Source: Brevinematales bacterium (GTDB taxonomy: Bacteria; Spirochaetota; Brevinematia; Brevinematales; GWF1-51-8). From it: a stretch of 64,000 nucleotides of DNA. Below the pieces are notes generated by a model. It did no database searches and was not told the DNA's origin. It saw only the letters and a program-made list of their open reading frames with translations. Shown one piece after another: positions 23,966-32,391 of the stretch. A program made the position numbers and the translations under genes. The stretch is from positions 95,001 through 159,000 of the forward strand of contig JAGVBZ010000001.1 in the NCBI GenBank assembly GCA_020059465.1, read 5' to 3'. Positions within the stretch are counted from its first letter, which is position 1. Every line of letters starts with the position of its first letter.

Positions 23966-25669
23966 CTAACCGCTCTCGACCTGGGCTTTGGTCTCGCTTA
24001 CATCGTTCTCTCCGCCGTTATCATCACGAATGTGCGATATATCGATATCGGGAATTTCTATGTCGTCGATGGAATTTAAAAAGTCCTCGGATAACGGCGC
24101 CTCGACAACAGTCGCCTCTTTAACCGGCGCTTCGGGCGTTTTCGGTTCGGCTTTCGGCGGGGGCGTTTCCTGTTTCGGCAACGGCATCTTCGGTTCGGGC
24201 GGGCTTCCTACAAAATCGGGGACATCCCCCTTATTCAGTTGAGCGTTATCGACCGTTTTTAGCGCGTCCTCCGCAATCTTTCTCTTCCGTTCTTCGTCTA
24301 TCTGCTCAGGAGTTTTCTTTTGAGGCGTGGGTTGACCCGTCTGCGGCGCGGGCTTCGGCTGTACCGGAGCGGGCTGGATATTCTGCGGCGCGGGCTTCGG
24401 CTGTGCCGGAGCAGGCTGGACATTCTGCGGCGCGGGTTGTGCCGGTGCGGGCGGTGGAGTCGTCTGAGGCGCCGGCTGAGGCGCGGGTTGGGCTGTTTGC
24501 GGAACAGGCTGCGGCTGCATGACCGGCGCGGGTTGAGGCGCAGGCTGTACCGGCGGAGTTTCCTTCGGCACTGTCCCGAACTGGGTGATCGACGGAGGAG
24601 TGCCCTGCGATTCCCTATGGAACTGCGGAATTGCCGCCGCGCTTTCAGCGGCCTTGCTGTCGACCGCCTCCATCTTGTTCAATTCCTGTTCAAACGACGG
24701 CGTCTGCGGTGACGGGGTTATTTTTTTTTTGGAAATTTCCGATGTGACCTGTATCGGCATATAGAACTTGATCTTCTCTATAATATCGTTTAATTGAGAT
24801 GCTATGGTCGCGTCCACTTCTCCGGTATCGGTTTCGATATAAACCCCGCCCCGGTCGACTTTGGGGTTCTCGAAGAATTTCACTTCGGGCTTCCCCTCGA
24901 TCATCGAAATAAATTCTTCCTTATGATTGATAGTATAATGATAGTCCTCGGGATTGACATGAATATAAACCCGCATAGAACCGCGGATAAGCTGAAGGGC
25001 TTCTTTGATATTATTTATCACCACTTCGCGCTCTTCATTCGTGAGCCGCTTTACCACTTTTTCCACCATGGTAACTACCAAGTTCAGTACCTGACGTTCG
25101 CTGTGGATCAGAATACTCTCGCGCTCTTCGAGTGTGGCGTTGATAATGGAATGCAGGCGCTCGACCATATGCTGGACGTCGACCTTCGCTTCCTGAAAGC
25201 CCTGCTCCAATCCGTGATCGAACCCGGCTTTTCGGGCTTCCTCGCGGATTCTTTCCGCCTCGATCTGCGAACCCTCTATGATCTTCTGTCCGTCGGTTTT
25301 TGCGACCTCGATTATCTGATCGGATTCGCTGTTCTTTTCGAGGATCACGTTCTCTTTCTCGTCCAGCGATTTCTGCACCCGTTCGAAAGCGGTTTTCTCG
25401 GCGCCCTCGACTATCCGCTCGGCTTCCTGCTCCGCCTTCATGATAATTTCTTCGGCGTCATGGTCGGCTTTCTCATTTTTCTCGTTGATCTGCTTCTCGA
25501 GATCGGATATCTCCGAGCGCAGTTCTTCTATCCGTTTGGACGACTCGTCTATTTCCTGCTCCTTCGTTCGTTTAAAGATCTTAGGAGTCTGGATAACAAA
25601 CTTATGCGCATCCAACGAATATTCGCCGCTTCTCAGAATCTTCGCGTGTCTTTTTGCCGGCTCTGGCAT
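23966..25669 (-). CDS. fliH: FliH with a long proline-rich C-terminal extension
   Basis: A 567-residue protein; FliH is usually 230-310. Residues 1-330 form the FliH core: a long charged coiled coil rich in Glu and Lys, GFDHGLEQGFQEAKVDVQHM near 170, and the C-terminal FliI-binding part around RVYIHVNPEDYHYTINHKEE and DRGGVYIETDTGEVDATI. From about 340 follows a Pro/Ala/Gln-rich stretch of repeats (QPAPQPAPQT; PAPQNVQPAPAQPKP) and then an acidic tail with EIPDIDISHIRDDNGG. FliH links FliI to the export gate and C ring; the tail may be an extra spacer or docking arm. It ends 19 bp before fliI. Confidence 0.93.
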   Translation of the reverse strand: MPEPAKRHAKILRSGEYSLDAHKFVIQTPKIFKRTKEQEIDESSKRIEELRSEISDLEKQINEKNEKADHDAEEIIMKAEQEAERIVEGAEKTAFERVQKSLDEKENVILEKNSESDQIIEVAKTDGQKIIEGSQIEAERIREEARKAGFDHGLEQGFQEAKVDVQHMVERLHSIINATLEERESILIHSERQVLNLVVTMVEKVVKRLTNEEREVVINNIKEALQLIRGSMRVYIHVNPEDYHYTINHKEEFISMIEGKPEVKFFENPKVDRGGVYIETDTGEVDATIASQLNDIIEKIKFYMPIQVTSEISKKKITPSPQTPSFEQELNKMEAVDSKAAESAAAIPQFHRESQGTPPSITQFGTVPKETPPVQPAPQPAPVMQPQPVPQTAQPAPQPAPQTTPPPAPAQPAPQNVQPAPAQPKPAPQNIQPAPVQPKPAPQTGQPTPQKKTPEQIDEERKRKIAEDALKTVDNAQLNKGDVPDFVGSPPEPKMPLPKQETPPPKAEPKTPEAPVKEATVVEAPLSEDFLNSIDDIEIPDIDISHIRDDNGGENDVSETKAQVESG

Positions 25670-25737
25670 TATTCATCACCTCACATCATTATCGGCAGGG
25701 AATACGGGTTAAATTGAGAGTTTTCCCCATCCTTCCG

Positions 25738-26811
25738 CTAAACGATAATCTCGTCTTCCGCGCCTCTGGAGAGAACGATTTCGCCCTGTTCTTCGAGTTT
25801 ACGGATGATATTAACAATTTTCTGCTGGGCTTCTTCCACATCCTTCAAACGGATCGGGCCCATGTATTCCATATCCTCACGCAGCATCTGCGCCGCGCGT
25901 TTGGACATGTTCCTGAATATCTTGTCCTGTACTTCGGGGTCGACCGCTTTCAGCGCCTTGGCGAGATCGCCCATATCCACATGACGCAGTACGCGCTGGA
26001 TGGAACGGTCGTCGAGCGTAATGATATCCTCGAACACGAACATTTTCTTCTTGATTTCTTCCGCGAGATCGGGGTCGTCCTCTTCGAGGGCCTCGATGAT
26101 ATTACGTTCGGCGGAACGCTCGGCGTTGTTCAGGATCGCCACAACCGCGTCGATACCGCCTGCCGATGTGAAGTCTTCGCTCGCGAGAGTGGAGAGTTTA
26201 CGTTCGAGAACGCGTTCTACTTCGCGGAGGATTTCAGGCGACGTACGGTCCATTGTGGCGATACGTTTCGCGACGTCCGCCTGTATTTCATGCGGCAGGG
26301 ACGAAAGAATCTGCGCGGACTTCTGCGGATCGAGATAGGACAGGATCAGCGCGATCGTCTGCGGGTGCTCGTTCTGGATAAAGTTGATCAGATGCGCGGG
26401 GTCGGTTCTGCGGATAAAGTCGAACGGCTTCGTCTGAAGGGAGGATGTCAGACGGTTGATGATATCCACCGCTTTCTGCGTACCCAGCGCGCGTTCGAGG
26501 ACTTCCCGTGCGTAATCCACGCCTCCGGTCACAATAAAGTCCTGCGCCATCATGAGTTCCTGAAACTCCATGAGCACCGTATCCCTGTCCTCGGGATCTA
26601 TTTTATCGATACGGGCGATTTCGAATGTGAGTTCTTCGACCTCGTCTTCCTTAAGATGCTTGAATATATCGGCTGAAACTTCGGGGCCGACCGAAACCAG
26701 GAATACCGCGGCTTTTTCACGGCCTGTCAGCGCCTTCTTCTTTTTTCCACCGGCCTTACTATGAGCGCTCGAATGCTGAGCCGCCGCTTTCTTATCTTTA
26801 TCTTCAGACAT
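25738..26811 (-). CDS. fliG: Flagellar motor switch protein FliG
   Basis: A 357-residue C-ring protein that couples stator torque to rotation. Visible are ALTGREKAAVFLVSVGPEVS near residue 27, the armadillo-like middle domain around ENEHPQTIALILSYLDP, and the C-terminal charged helix region DRSIQRVLRHVDMGDLAKAL, RAAQMLREDMEYMGPIRLKD with the torque-generating residues. The first 25 residues are a Lys/Ala/Ser-rich leader not found in most FliG proteins. It is transcribed with fliF upstream (15 bp gap) and fliH downstream. Confidence 0.96.
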   Translation of the reverse strand: MSEDKDKKAAAQHSSAHSKAGGKKKKALTGREKAAVFLVSVGPEVSADIFKHLKEDEVEELTFEIARIDKIDPEDRDTVLMEFQELMMAQDFIVTGGVDYAREVLERALGTQKAVDIINRLTSSLQTKPFDFIRRTDPAHLINFIQNEHPQTIALILSYLDPQKSAQILSSLPHEIQADVAKRIATMDRTSPEILREVERVLERKLSTLASEDFTSAGGIDAVVAILNNAERSAERNIIEALEEDDPDLAEEIKKKMFVFEDIITLDDRSIQRVLRHVDMGDLAKALKAVDPEVQDKIFRNMSKRAAQMLREDMEYMGPIRLKDVEEAQQKIVNIIRKLEEQGEIVLSRGAEDEIIV

Positions 26812-26826
26812 CCCTAACCTCCTCTC

Positions 26827-28533
26827 TTATTCTTCCGCAAGCCAAGTGCGGATCAGGCGCGCAACATCGTCAGGCCGTTCTCTGGACATATTGATGGCAT
26901 TTTCCAGAAGCTCCATACGTGCCTTTTCCTCGATCGAAAGTTCGACAGTAGCGGCCTCTTCCTCTGCGGCGCGTAGAGCCGCTTCGCGCATAGCCTGCTG
27001 CTGGCGTGCAAGTTCTTCCTCGCGCAGTCTGCGGCGGCGTTCCATCTCGCGCGCAACCGCACGGTAGATCAGGGTGCCGATGAACAGGAAGAACAGTACA
27101 ATTATAGAAGCGATTAATGTTTTACGCAACTGTATTTTCTGACGGATTTTCGCGTCGTCCTTCTCGAATTCTTCCGAATGGTCGAACTGGATGTTTTCCA
27201 CGACGACTTTATCGCCGCGCGCGGCCTCGAACCCGACTTCCATTTCGATGATATTCTTGTACTTTTTCAATTCATCCCCGTTGACAGGATGATACACGCG
27301 GGCGATGCTTCCGCCGTTGGTGATAATCTCCTCACCCTGATCGTTGCGGAGAATTTCCCAGAACCCGTCGATCGATACGCCCACCGTGATCTTCTTGATC
27401 TCGTAAGGCGCTTTCTGCTGGTCGACCTTCTCCTTGCTATGGGTCATATTCACAATATTCTCGTTTTTCGTATAATGCGTGTATTTATCGATCTTGTCCT
27501 TCAGTCCCGGCGGCACACTGTTCTCAACACCAGGAGCGCCCTCGGGAATATAAGCGGGGCCCTTGAATTCTTCCTTAGTGTCCTTCTTGGAAAGCTCGGT
27601 CCCGGCAATCTTGACAGTTTCTTCTATATAAGGTGTTTTCGGGTCGTCCTCCTGCAAAACGATCGGCACTACATAGTCGCCGGAAATCGTCTTTTTCGTC
27701 CAGTCGAATTCGACGTTCGCGCTGACCGCGAAACGCTTTTCGGGAAGCGACTGCAGGAGCACGTTACGGACGGCGGCGATCAGTTTCGCCTTCTCGCGTT
27801 CGAGTATCTTCAACTGCTCGCGCGCGATCTTCATATTATCGTCGAGGTCGTTCGGCACAAGCAGGTCGGAGAGCACATTACCCCTGTTATCGACCACCAC
27901 CACGTTTTCGGCCTTCAGGTCGGGAATACCCTTAGCGACCAACTGGACAATACCCATTATTTTTTTCTTATCCGCCATCAGATCGACATACGGGGCGGGA
28001 GTCAGGATGACCGACGCGGTGGTCGGGGCCTGATATTGGGAATAGAATTTTTCCTCGGGGAACGATATCTGGATGCTGACGTCGTCGATATCGTCCAGCA
28101 TCTTGATATGCTTGGTGATTTCGCCGATCAGCGCCCGCTGTTTATTGATATCCCGCTCGAAGTCGGTGACATTGAACTTCTGTACGTCGAACAGCTCCCA
28201 TCCTACGATACCGGTTGGGATAATCCCTTCCTGTCCGAGCTTCATCCTGAGATAACTGCCGGCCTGATCGTCCTTTACGAGGATATACTGGTCGTCCTTC
28301 GTATCGAACTTCACGCCCATCTCGCCGAGCTTCTTGGTCACCCGCGCGTAATCCTCGGGCGTGAGCGGGGACTTATACAGCATACTGTAGGTCTTTTGAG
28401 CGGAAAAACTGCCTAGAAAAATGACGATCAACACAACCCCGGCGACAGCGCCGACGACAATCAGTTTCTGCGTCGTATTGAGTTTTTTAAAGAATTCCTG
28501 AATCCTCGCGATTATCTCACCGAAATTCGGCAT
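26827..28533 (-). CDS. fliF: Flagellar MS-ring protein FliF
   Basis: A 568-residue MS-ring protein with two membrane helices: LIVVGAVAGVVLIVIFLGSF near residue 25 and ASIIVLFFLFIGTLIYRAVA near 475. Between them are the ring-building domains, for example RKLGEM-type pairs, GIVQLVAKGIPDLKAENVVV near 205 and the YxxxRxG-free extracellular part. After the second helix comes the charged tail and the C-terminal FliG-binding helix (RPDDVARLIRTWLAEE). The start follows a GGGAGG site. Confidence 0.96.
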   Translation of the reverse strand: MPNFGEIIARIQEFFKKLNTTQKLIVVGAVAGVVLIVIFLGSFSAQKTYSMLYKSPLTPEDYARVTKKLGEMGVKFDTKDDQYILVKDDQAGSYLRMKLGQEGIIPTGIVGWELFDVQKFNVTDFERDINKQRALIGEITKHIKMLDDIDDVSIQISFPEEKFYSQYQAPTTASVILTPAPYVDLMADKKKIMGIVQLVAKGIPDLKAENVVVVDNRGNVLSDLLVPNDLDDNMKIAREQLKILEREKAKLIAAVRNVLLQSLPEKRFAVSANVEFDWTKKTISGDYVVPIVLQEDDPKTPYIEETVKIAGTELSKKDTKEEFKGPAYIPEGAPGVENSVPPGLKDKIDKYTHYTKNENIVNMTHSKEKVDQQKAPYEIKKITVGVSIDGFWEILRNDQGEEIITNGGSIARVYHPVNGDELKKYKNIIEMEVGFEAARGDKVVVENIQFDHSEEFEKDDAKIRQKIQLRKTLIASIIVLFFLFIGTLIYRAVAREMERRRRLREEELARQQQAMREAALRAAEEEAATVELSIEEKARMELLENAINMSRERPDDVARLIRTWLAEE

Positions 28534-28560
28534 ATTTCCCTCCCCGGAAACATTGTACCG

Positions 28561-28764
28561 TCAGAATAGTATGATCGATCCGGTATAAAGTAAGGACGGC
28601 CTTATCTCATCTTGTTTCTTTTGAAATGCACTCAGGAGGGAATATTCAATGCCGGCCGATGACAGGCGGCGTGGACGGGAAACAGGCAGACCTATTCCCC
28701 GAATCGTACGGTGGAAATGAAATCCAGATTTCGCTGCGGTCAGACCGCCCCTTTCAACCGGCAT
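28561..28764 (-). CDS. Possible small ORF between fliE and fliF
   Basis: A 67-codon frame starting at 28764 directly after GGGAGGGGAGT, a very strong ribosome-like sequence. The translation (VERGGLTAAKSGFHFHRT and so on) has no domain, low complexity bias or hydrophobicity pattern that I recognise. It lies in the 270-bp gap between fliE and fliF, which otherwise holds no gene. It may be an unannotated small protein or chance. Confidence 0.2.
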   Translation of the reverse strand: MPVERGGLTAAKSGFHFHRTIRGIGLPVSRPRRLSSAGIEYSLLSAFQKKQDEIRPSLLYTGSIILF

Positions 28765-28803
28765 ACTCCCCTCCCAAAGAATATACCAAAAACTGAACCG
28801 TGC

Positions 28804-29133
28804 TTAACGTATCATCATTATATCGTTATACGCTTTCATCGCTTTTTCGACAATCGTCTTCATAAAGCTCACCGACAGGCGGGCTTTTTCGGACGCGATC
28901 ATTACCTGATGGATATCCACTTCGTCGGGAGCCACAATCCACTGCTGTTCGAGATTATTTGAGTCGATCTGAAGCTGATTGACCTGATCGACCGCATTAA
29001 AAAGCACTTCCGCAAACGGTTTTACCGGGTCGTCGCTCTTGACCGGATCGTTCTTCCCGTTAATATGCATCTTCTGACTGGTCTCCAGACCGAATTTGTC
29101 CCCGATAACCTGCTGTTTCGAATAGATTTCCAC
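28804..29133 (-). CDS. fliE: Flagellar hook-basal body protein FliE
   Basis: A 109-residue FliE: the C-terminal half holds the family pattern VAPDEVDIHQVMIASEKARL, SVSFMKTIVEKAMKAYNDIM, and the NQLQIDSNN segment precedes it. FliE joins the MS ring to the proximal rod and marks the export gate. It lies downstream of flgC by about 90 bp on the same strand. Confidence 0.94.
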   Translation of the reverse strand: MEIYSKQQVIGDKFGLETSQKMHINGKNDPVKSDDPVKPFAEVLFNAVDQVNQLQIDSNNLEQQWIVAPDEVDIHQVMIASEKARLSVSFMKTIVEKAMKAYNDIMMIR

Positions 29134-29224
29134 GTTCCCCTCCGAACGTAGTAGAATTTAAACTACTACTATTTTAACATATTCATAAATTTATGCAAGG
29201 TTTTTTTTAAATATTTTTTCACTG

Positions 29225-29680
29225 TTATCTCCCGAGCGTCAATGCCTTTTCAAACATCTGGCGCGACGAGTTAACCAAATTCACGTTCGCTTCGTATGCG
29301 CGGTTCGCCGATATCATATTCACCATCTCCTCGACGATATTCACGTTGGGATACATCACATACCCCTTCCACTTCCCCGATTGAACCGCGTCGGGATGAG
29401 TGGGATCGTAGACCATCCTCGGAGGCTTCTCGTCCTTCTGGACTGCGGTGACCTTCACACCCTGCCCGACTCCTTTTTTCAGCGCATCGGGAAGGAGGTG
29501 CGATTTGAACGTAAGGGAACTGTCGATGGGCGACATGATGACGACCTGACGCTGGTACGGACCGCCGTCGGTCGTACGCACGGAATTCGCGTTCGCAATA
29601 TTGTTCGATATCACGTCGATCTGAAATCTTTGCGCGGTCAGTCCGCTCCCCGCTATATTCAATACCCCGAATGTACCCAT
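29225..29680 (-). CDS. flgC: Flagellar basal-body rod protein FlgC
   Basis: A 151-residue proximal-rod protein: NIAGSGLTAQRFQIDVISNN and IANANSVRTTDGGPYQRQVV are the N-terminal helix and ANA/ANANT motif, and YVMYPNVNIVEEMVNMISAN with RAYEANVNLVNSSRQMFEKA is the C-terminal helix. Assembled on the export gate with FlgB, FlgF and FlgG. About 90 bp separate it from flgB; that gap carries a CCTGAGCGAAGTCGAAGGG fragment. Confidence 0.95.
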   Translation of the reverse strand: MGTFGVLNIAGSGLTAQRFQIDVISNNIANANSVRTTDGGPYQRQVVIMSPIDSSLTFKSHLLPDALKKGVGQGVKVTAVQKDEKPPRMVYDPTHPDAVQSGKWKGYVMYPNVNIVEEMVNMISANRAYEANVNLVNSSRQMFEKALTLGR

Positions 29681-29772
29681 TTGTTACTCCTCTACTTGTC
29701 ATCTCTCGCATGGTTCGACCGGCTCACCATGACATCAATCGTCACCCTGAGCGAAGTCGAAGGGCGGCTTCA

Positions 29773-30195
29773 TTATCTGATAACGAAATCGACGATCTTC
29801 AGATTGCGGTTGTAAATCTCCATCAGCGCGTTATACTGCATCGAGTTCTTCGTCGAGTCGATCATTTCCTTATCGATATCCACATTGTTCTTATCGTTGC
29901 GGTAATTACTGTCGTATTCGACCGATATCTTCGGCGTAACCGACTTGTAATCGATGTACTGGTTGAACGACATATGCCGTTCGTTGGTCATCAGGGTCGG
30001 GAACTCGTCCTTCTGCTCGGACGCGAGCGCGCGGGTCAACTGGGACTCGAACGATACCTCCGAACGCTTGAAGAACGGGACGTTGACGTTCGCAATATTG
30101 TCGGCGATCACCTCGCGGCGGATCGCGTTCGCGTCCAGCGCCATTTCCACCAGTTTCATTTTTTTACCGAAATCGCTGTCTACTCCGAAAATCAT
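29773..30195 (-). CDS. flgB: Flagellar basal-body rod protein FlgB
   Basis: A 140-residue proximal-rod protein: ALDANAIRREVIADNIANVN is the N-terminal helix with the NIAN motif and NVDIDKEMIDSTKNSMQYNA the C-terminal helix. It heads the leftward operon flgB-flgC-fliE-fliF-fliG-fliH-fliI. GGAG lies six bases before the ATG, and a sigma28-like element lies about 35 bp upstream. Confidence 0.95.
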   Translation of the reverse strand: MIFGVDSDFGKKMKLVEMALDANAIRREVIADNIANVNVPFFKRSEVSFESQLTRALASEQKDEFPTLMTNERHMSFNQYIDYKSVTPKISVEYDSNYRNDKNNVDIDKEMIDSTKNSMQYNALMEIYNRNLKIVDFVIR

Positions 30196-30226
30196 ACGTT
30201 ACTCCGTCTGTGAGTTCTCATTTTCT

Positions 30227-30253
30227 ATATCGGCATGATTGGAAATTGGATTA
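30227..30253 (-). promoter_or_regulatory. Sigma28-like promoter element ahead of flgB
   Basis: On the minus strand TAAT (30250-30253), 15 bp, then GCCGATAT (30227-30234), against the FliA consensus TAAA-N15-GCCGATAA: 10 of 12 positions agree. The position fits a flgB operon promoter. Confidence 0.45.
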
Positions 30254-30350
30254 GGATATCTGTGAAAAGTTACAATGCGGCCGAGGCGGGCGTTTCGGCT
30301 GCGCTCAACGTCCGTATCGGTTCACGATGTATGTATAGAACAGTGCGCGG

Positions 30351-30440
30351 GTCATCCCGATTCTGCCTGTCATCCCGAGCCTGCCTGTCATCCCGAGCCT
30401 GCCTGTCATCCCGAGCCTGCCTGTCATCCCGAGCCTGCCG
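30351..30440. repeat. Tandem array of five 18-bp units
   Basis: Five head-to-tail units of GTCATCCCGAGCCTGCCT, the first with two changes (GTCATCCCGATTCTGCCT) and the last ending in CG instead of CT. It lies in the 400-bp gap between flgB and the terminase-like gene and contains no gene. The unit resembles the GTCATCCCGA fragments seen near 33197 and elsewhere. Confidence 0.9.
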
Positions 30441-30596
30441 AGGGATAAAACACCGTAAAAAAACCACCCCGACGCTTGACTAATATATATAGAAGAAATA
30501 ATTATCGTGTGTAAAGCGAAATGCAGGAATCCTTTCTTAAATTTCCCTGTCTTTTTCTTTACACTTAACACTTTCAACTTCATCAAGGAGGATTTT

Positions 30597-31313
30597 ATGA
30601 CAGGCACACCGGCACATCGGCGGAATGAAAAAGCAGGGAGGAAGCCCGCGTTCACGAGGGACGAACTGATCGAGCAGGTTACCCGTTATACGGCGGAGGG
30701 ACTGAACCAGGCGCAGATCGCGCAGGTGATGAACGTGCACCCGAACACGTTTACGAAATGGAAGAAACAATACCCTGAAATCGAGGGCGCGCTGAAGGAG
30801 GGAAAGGAACTCCTGATCGGACGTGTCGAGAACGCGCTGGTCAGGCGCGCGCTGGGATTCCGGTCGAACACGGAAAAAACTATCGTGTCATACTACGGGA
30901 AAGAGGACGGGCAGGGAAAGACGAAGCGGGTGGAACGGCATATTTCCATCGAACGGGACGTCGCGCCCGACCTCGCGGCGATCAAAACGCTGATGGCCTA
31001 TCTCGGTAAAAAACTCGAGAAAACCGCGCGCGAGGAGACCGAGGACCGGATCGCTTATTTCCTCGAGGGACTGCGCGAAAAAGCCGGTGACGAAACGGAG
31101 ACTGCCGACGAGTACGAAATGGATATCATGGAACCTTCCCCCGCCGATGGCGAAACACCTGCCGCGGAGACCAACGAACCCGCCGGTGTAAAAATTCCCG
31201 TGAAACCGGTAGAAATCGAAAAGGATTCGCCGAAAAACCGCCGGAAAACTATCCCTAATATCCCAAATCGGCCGCCGCTGTACACGAAAAAAGTTTCGGC
31301 TAGCCCGGTGTGA
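30597..31313 (+). CDS. Phage terminase small-subunit-like protein, orphan
   Basis: A 238-residue protein. An N-terminal HTH (GLNQAQIAQVMNVHPNTFTK) and the following WKKQYPEIEGALKEGKELLI, VENALVRRALGFR are the pattern of phage terminase small subunits and related phage DNA-binding proteins; the C-terminal third is a charged, Pro-rich tail. No large terminase, portal or capsid gene is nearby, so it is either domesticated or a prophage relic. The ATG at 30597 follows GGAG. Confidence 0.65.
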   Translation: MTGTPAHRRNEKAGRKPAFTRDELIEQVTRYTAEGLNQAQIAQVMNVHPNTFTKWKKQYPEIEGALKEGKELLIGRVENALVRRALGFRSNTEKTIVSYYGKEDGQGKTKRVERHISIERDVAPDLAAIKTLMAYLGKKLEKTAREETEDRIAYFLEGLREKAGDETETADEYEMDIMEPSPADGETPAAETNEPAGVKIPVKPVEIEKDSPKNRRKTIPNIPNRPPLYTKKVSASPV

Positions 31314-31321
31314 CGGTGTTT

Positions 31322-32191
31322 TTACAGCAATCCCTGTTTCTCGAAGTACCTGCGGAACCTTCTGAAAAATCCCTTCGTGACATTCTTCAGAGCGTCGTCC
31401 GGGATTGTTTTATCGGCGGCGATTTTCTTCAGATTGTACGGTACTTTCAGCCTGAAAAATTTCAGCAGCGGTGTGATCGCGTACTTCGGGCAGTGATGGA
31501 TACACCGCATGCACAGGCAGCAGGTTTTATCGAAAATCGGGCGCGCCTCGCCTTGGGTGATATTTCCGGTGGGGCAGTCCCTCCAGCAGACGCCGCACAT
31601 ATTGCATTCCGACGAGACTTTCATATGCCTCCCCAACCGCTTGACCCCGAACGACTCGCCGTCGCTGAACAAACGGGTGAAGATGCGCTTAAAGATGCCG
31701 TTCTTCGCCAGCGAACGTGCCCCGGACAGAATCTCCCCAGCGGACTTCCCGGCGGTCTTTTCCGCGATGGTATATAGATTCTTAATGACAGGATCGGGAT
31801 ACCGCATAAAAACGTTAGCGGGCATCACGAAAAGGGTCTCGTGGAAAACGTCGAATCCTTTTTTAGCAAGGGTGCTGCGTACCTTGGAGCTTGACCCGCC
31901 GTTCCAGAAGAAATCTCCCGCGCTTTTAAAAAGGAAGAGCCGTTTGCCGGGCGATTCCGGGAGCGCGCGCATGAAATCGTACGCAGGCCGCGGCGCATCG
32001 AACGCATGCACTGCATACCCGATACCGATCATGTCGTATTTCGAAAGGTTGGGCACGGATTTATTTTTGGTATGGTTCTCGATCTTTATCACATCGGCAT
32101 CAGCCCCTGCGCCGCGAAAACTTCCGGCAAGCAGTTCAGCCGCGATGAGGGTATTGCCAGTACCGGAGAAAACATAGATCCCGATTTTCAT
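31322..32191 (-). CDS. EFR1-type flavodoxin-ferredoxin protein
   Basis: A 289-residue redox protein. The N-terminus is a flavodoxin (GIYVFSGTGNTLIAAELLAG, with FMN-binding SGTGNT), the C-terminus holds two [4Fe-4S] motifs (CNMCGVCWRDCPTGNI; CCLCMRCIHHCPKYAI). EFR1-family proteins are electron carriers of anaerobes with unknown partners. The start at 32191 follows GGGGGCATA; the open frame runs 123 codons further upstream and is ignored. Fits an anaerobic lifestyle. Confidence 0.88.
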   Translation of the reverse strand: MKIGIYVFSGTGNTLIAAELLAGSFRGAGADADVIKIENHTKNKSVPNLSKYDMIGIGYAVHAFDAPRPAYDFMRALPESPGKRLFLFKSAGDFFWNGGSSSKVRSTLAKKGFDVFHETLFVMPANVFMRYPDPVIKNLYTIAEKTAGKSAGEILSGARSLAKNGIFKRIFTRLFSDGESFGVKRLGRHMKVSSECNMCGVCWRDCPTGNITQGEARPIFDKTCCLCMRCIHHCPKYAITPLLKFFRLKVPYNLKKIAADKTIPDDALKNVTKGFFRRFRRYFEKQGLL

Positions 32192-32262
32192 TATGCCCCC
32201 TTTTTTTTCGTTTTTCCGGAACATAAGCGTCCGGGAATGTCCCCGATTATCGGAACAGGTTA

Positions 32263-32290
32263 GTATTACATATTCCCGCGCGATTGTCAA
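32263..32290 (-). promoter_or_regulatory. Putative promoter for the EFR1 gene
   Basis: On the minus strand TTGACA (32285-32290) and TAATAC (32263-32268) are 16 bp apart, 72 bp upstream of the ATG. The -35 box is perfect. Confidence 0.5.
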
Positions 32291-32336
32291 AAAGGAATGT
32301 AAGGGCAAATATTTCTGTGCCTCGCAATTCTTAAAT

Positions 32337-32364
32337 TTGACATCTTTTTTCCCCGTGCTATAAT
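32337..32364 (+). promoter_or_regulatory. Consensus promoter for the small tandem pair
   Basis: TTGACA (32337-32342) and TATAAT (32359-32364) are both perfect and 16 bp apart, 27 bp upstream of the 32392 ATG. Confidence 0.7.
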
Positions 32365-32391
32365 CATTCAGATAAAAATTCGGGGTGCAGT

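Noticed and set aside
27178..28416. Plus-strand ORF of 412 codons
   Set aside because: Shadow of fliF, which is certain from its motifs.
30351..30440. Possible CRISPR array
   Set aside because: Units are adjacent without spacers, too short, and no cas gene is present.
30270..30467. Minus-strand ORF with repeated RQARDD
   Set aside because: It exists only because the 18-bp tandem unit is a multiple of three; no ribosome site, no other sequence feature.
30597..31313. Prophage around the terminase-like gene
   Set aside because: No integrase, portal, capsid, tail or lysis gene in either direction; neighbours are normal chromosomal genes.
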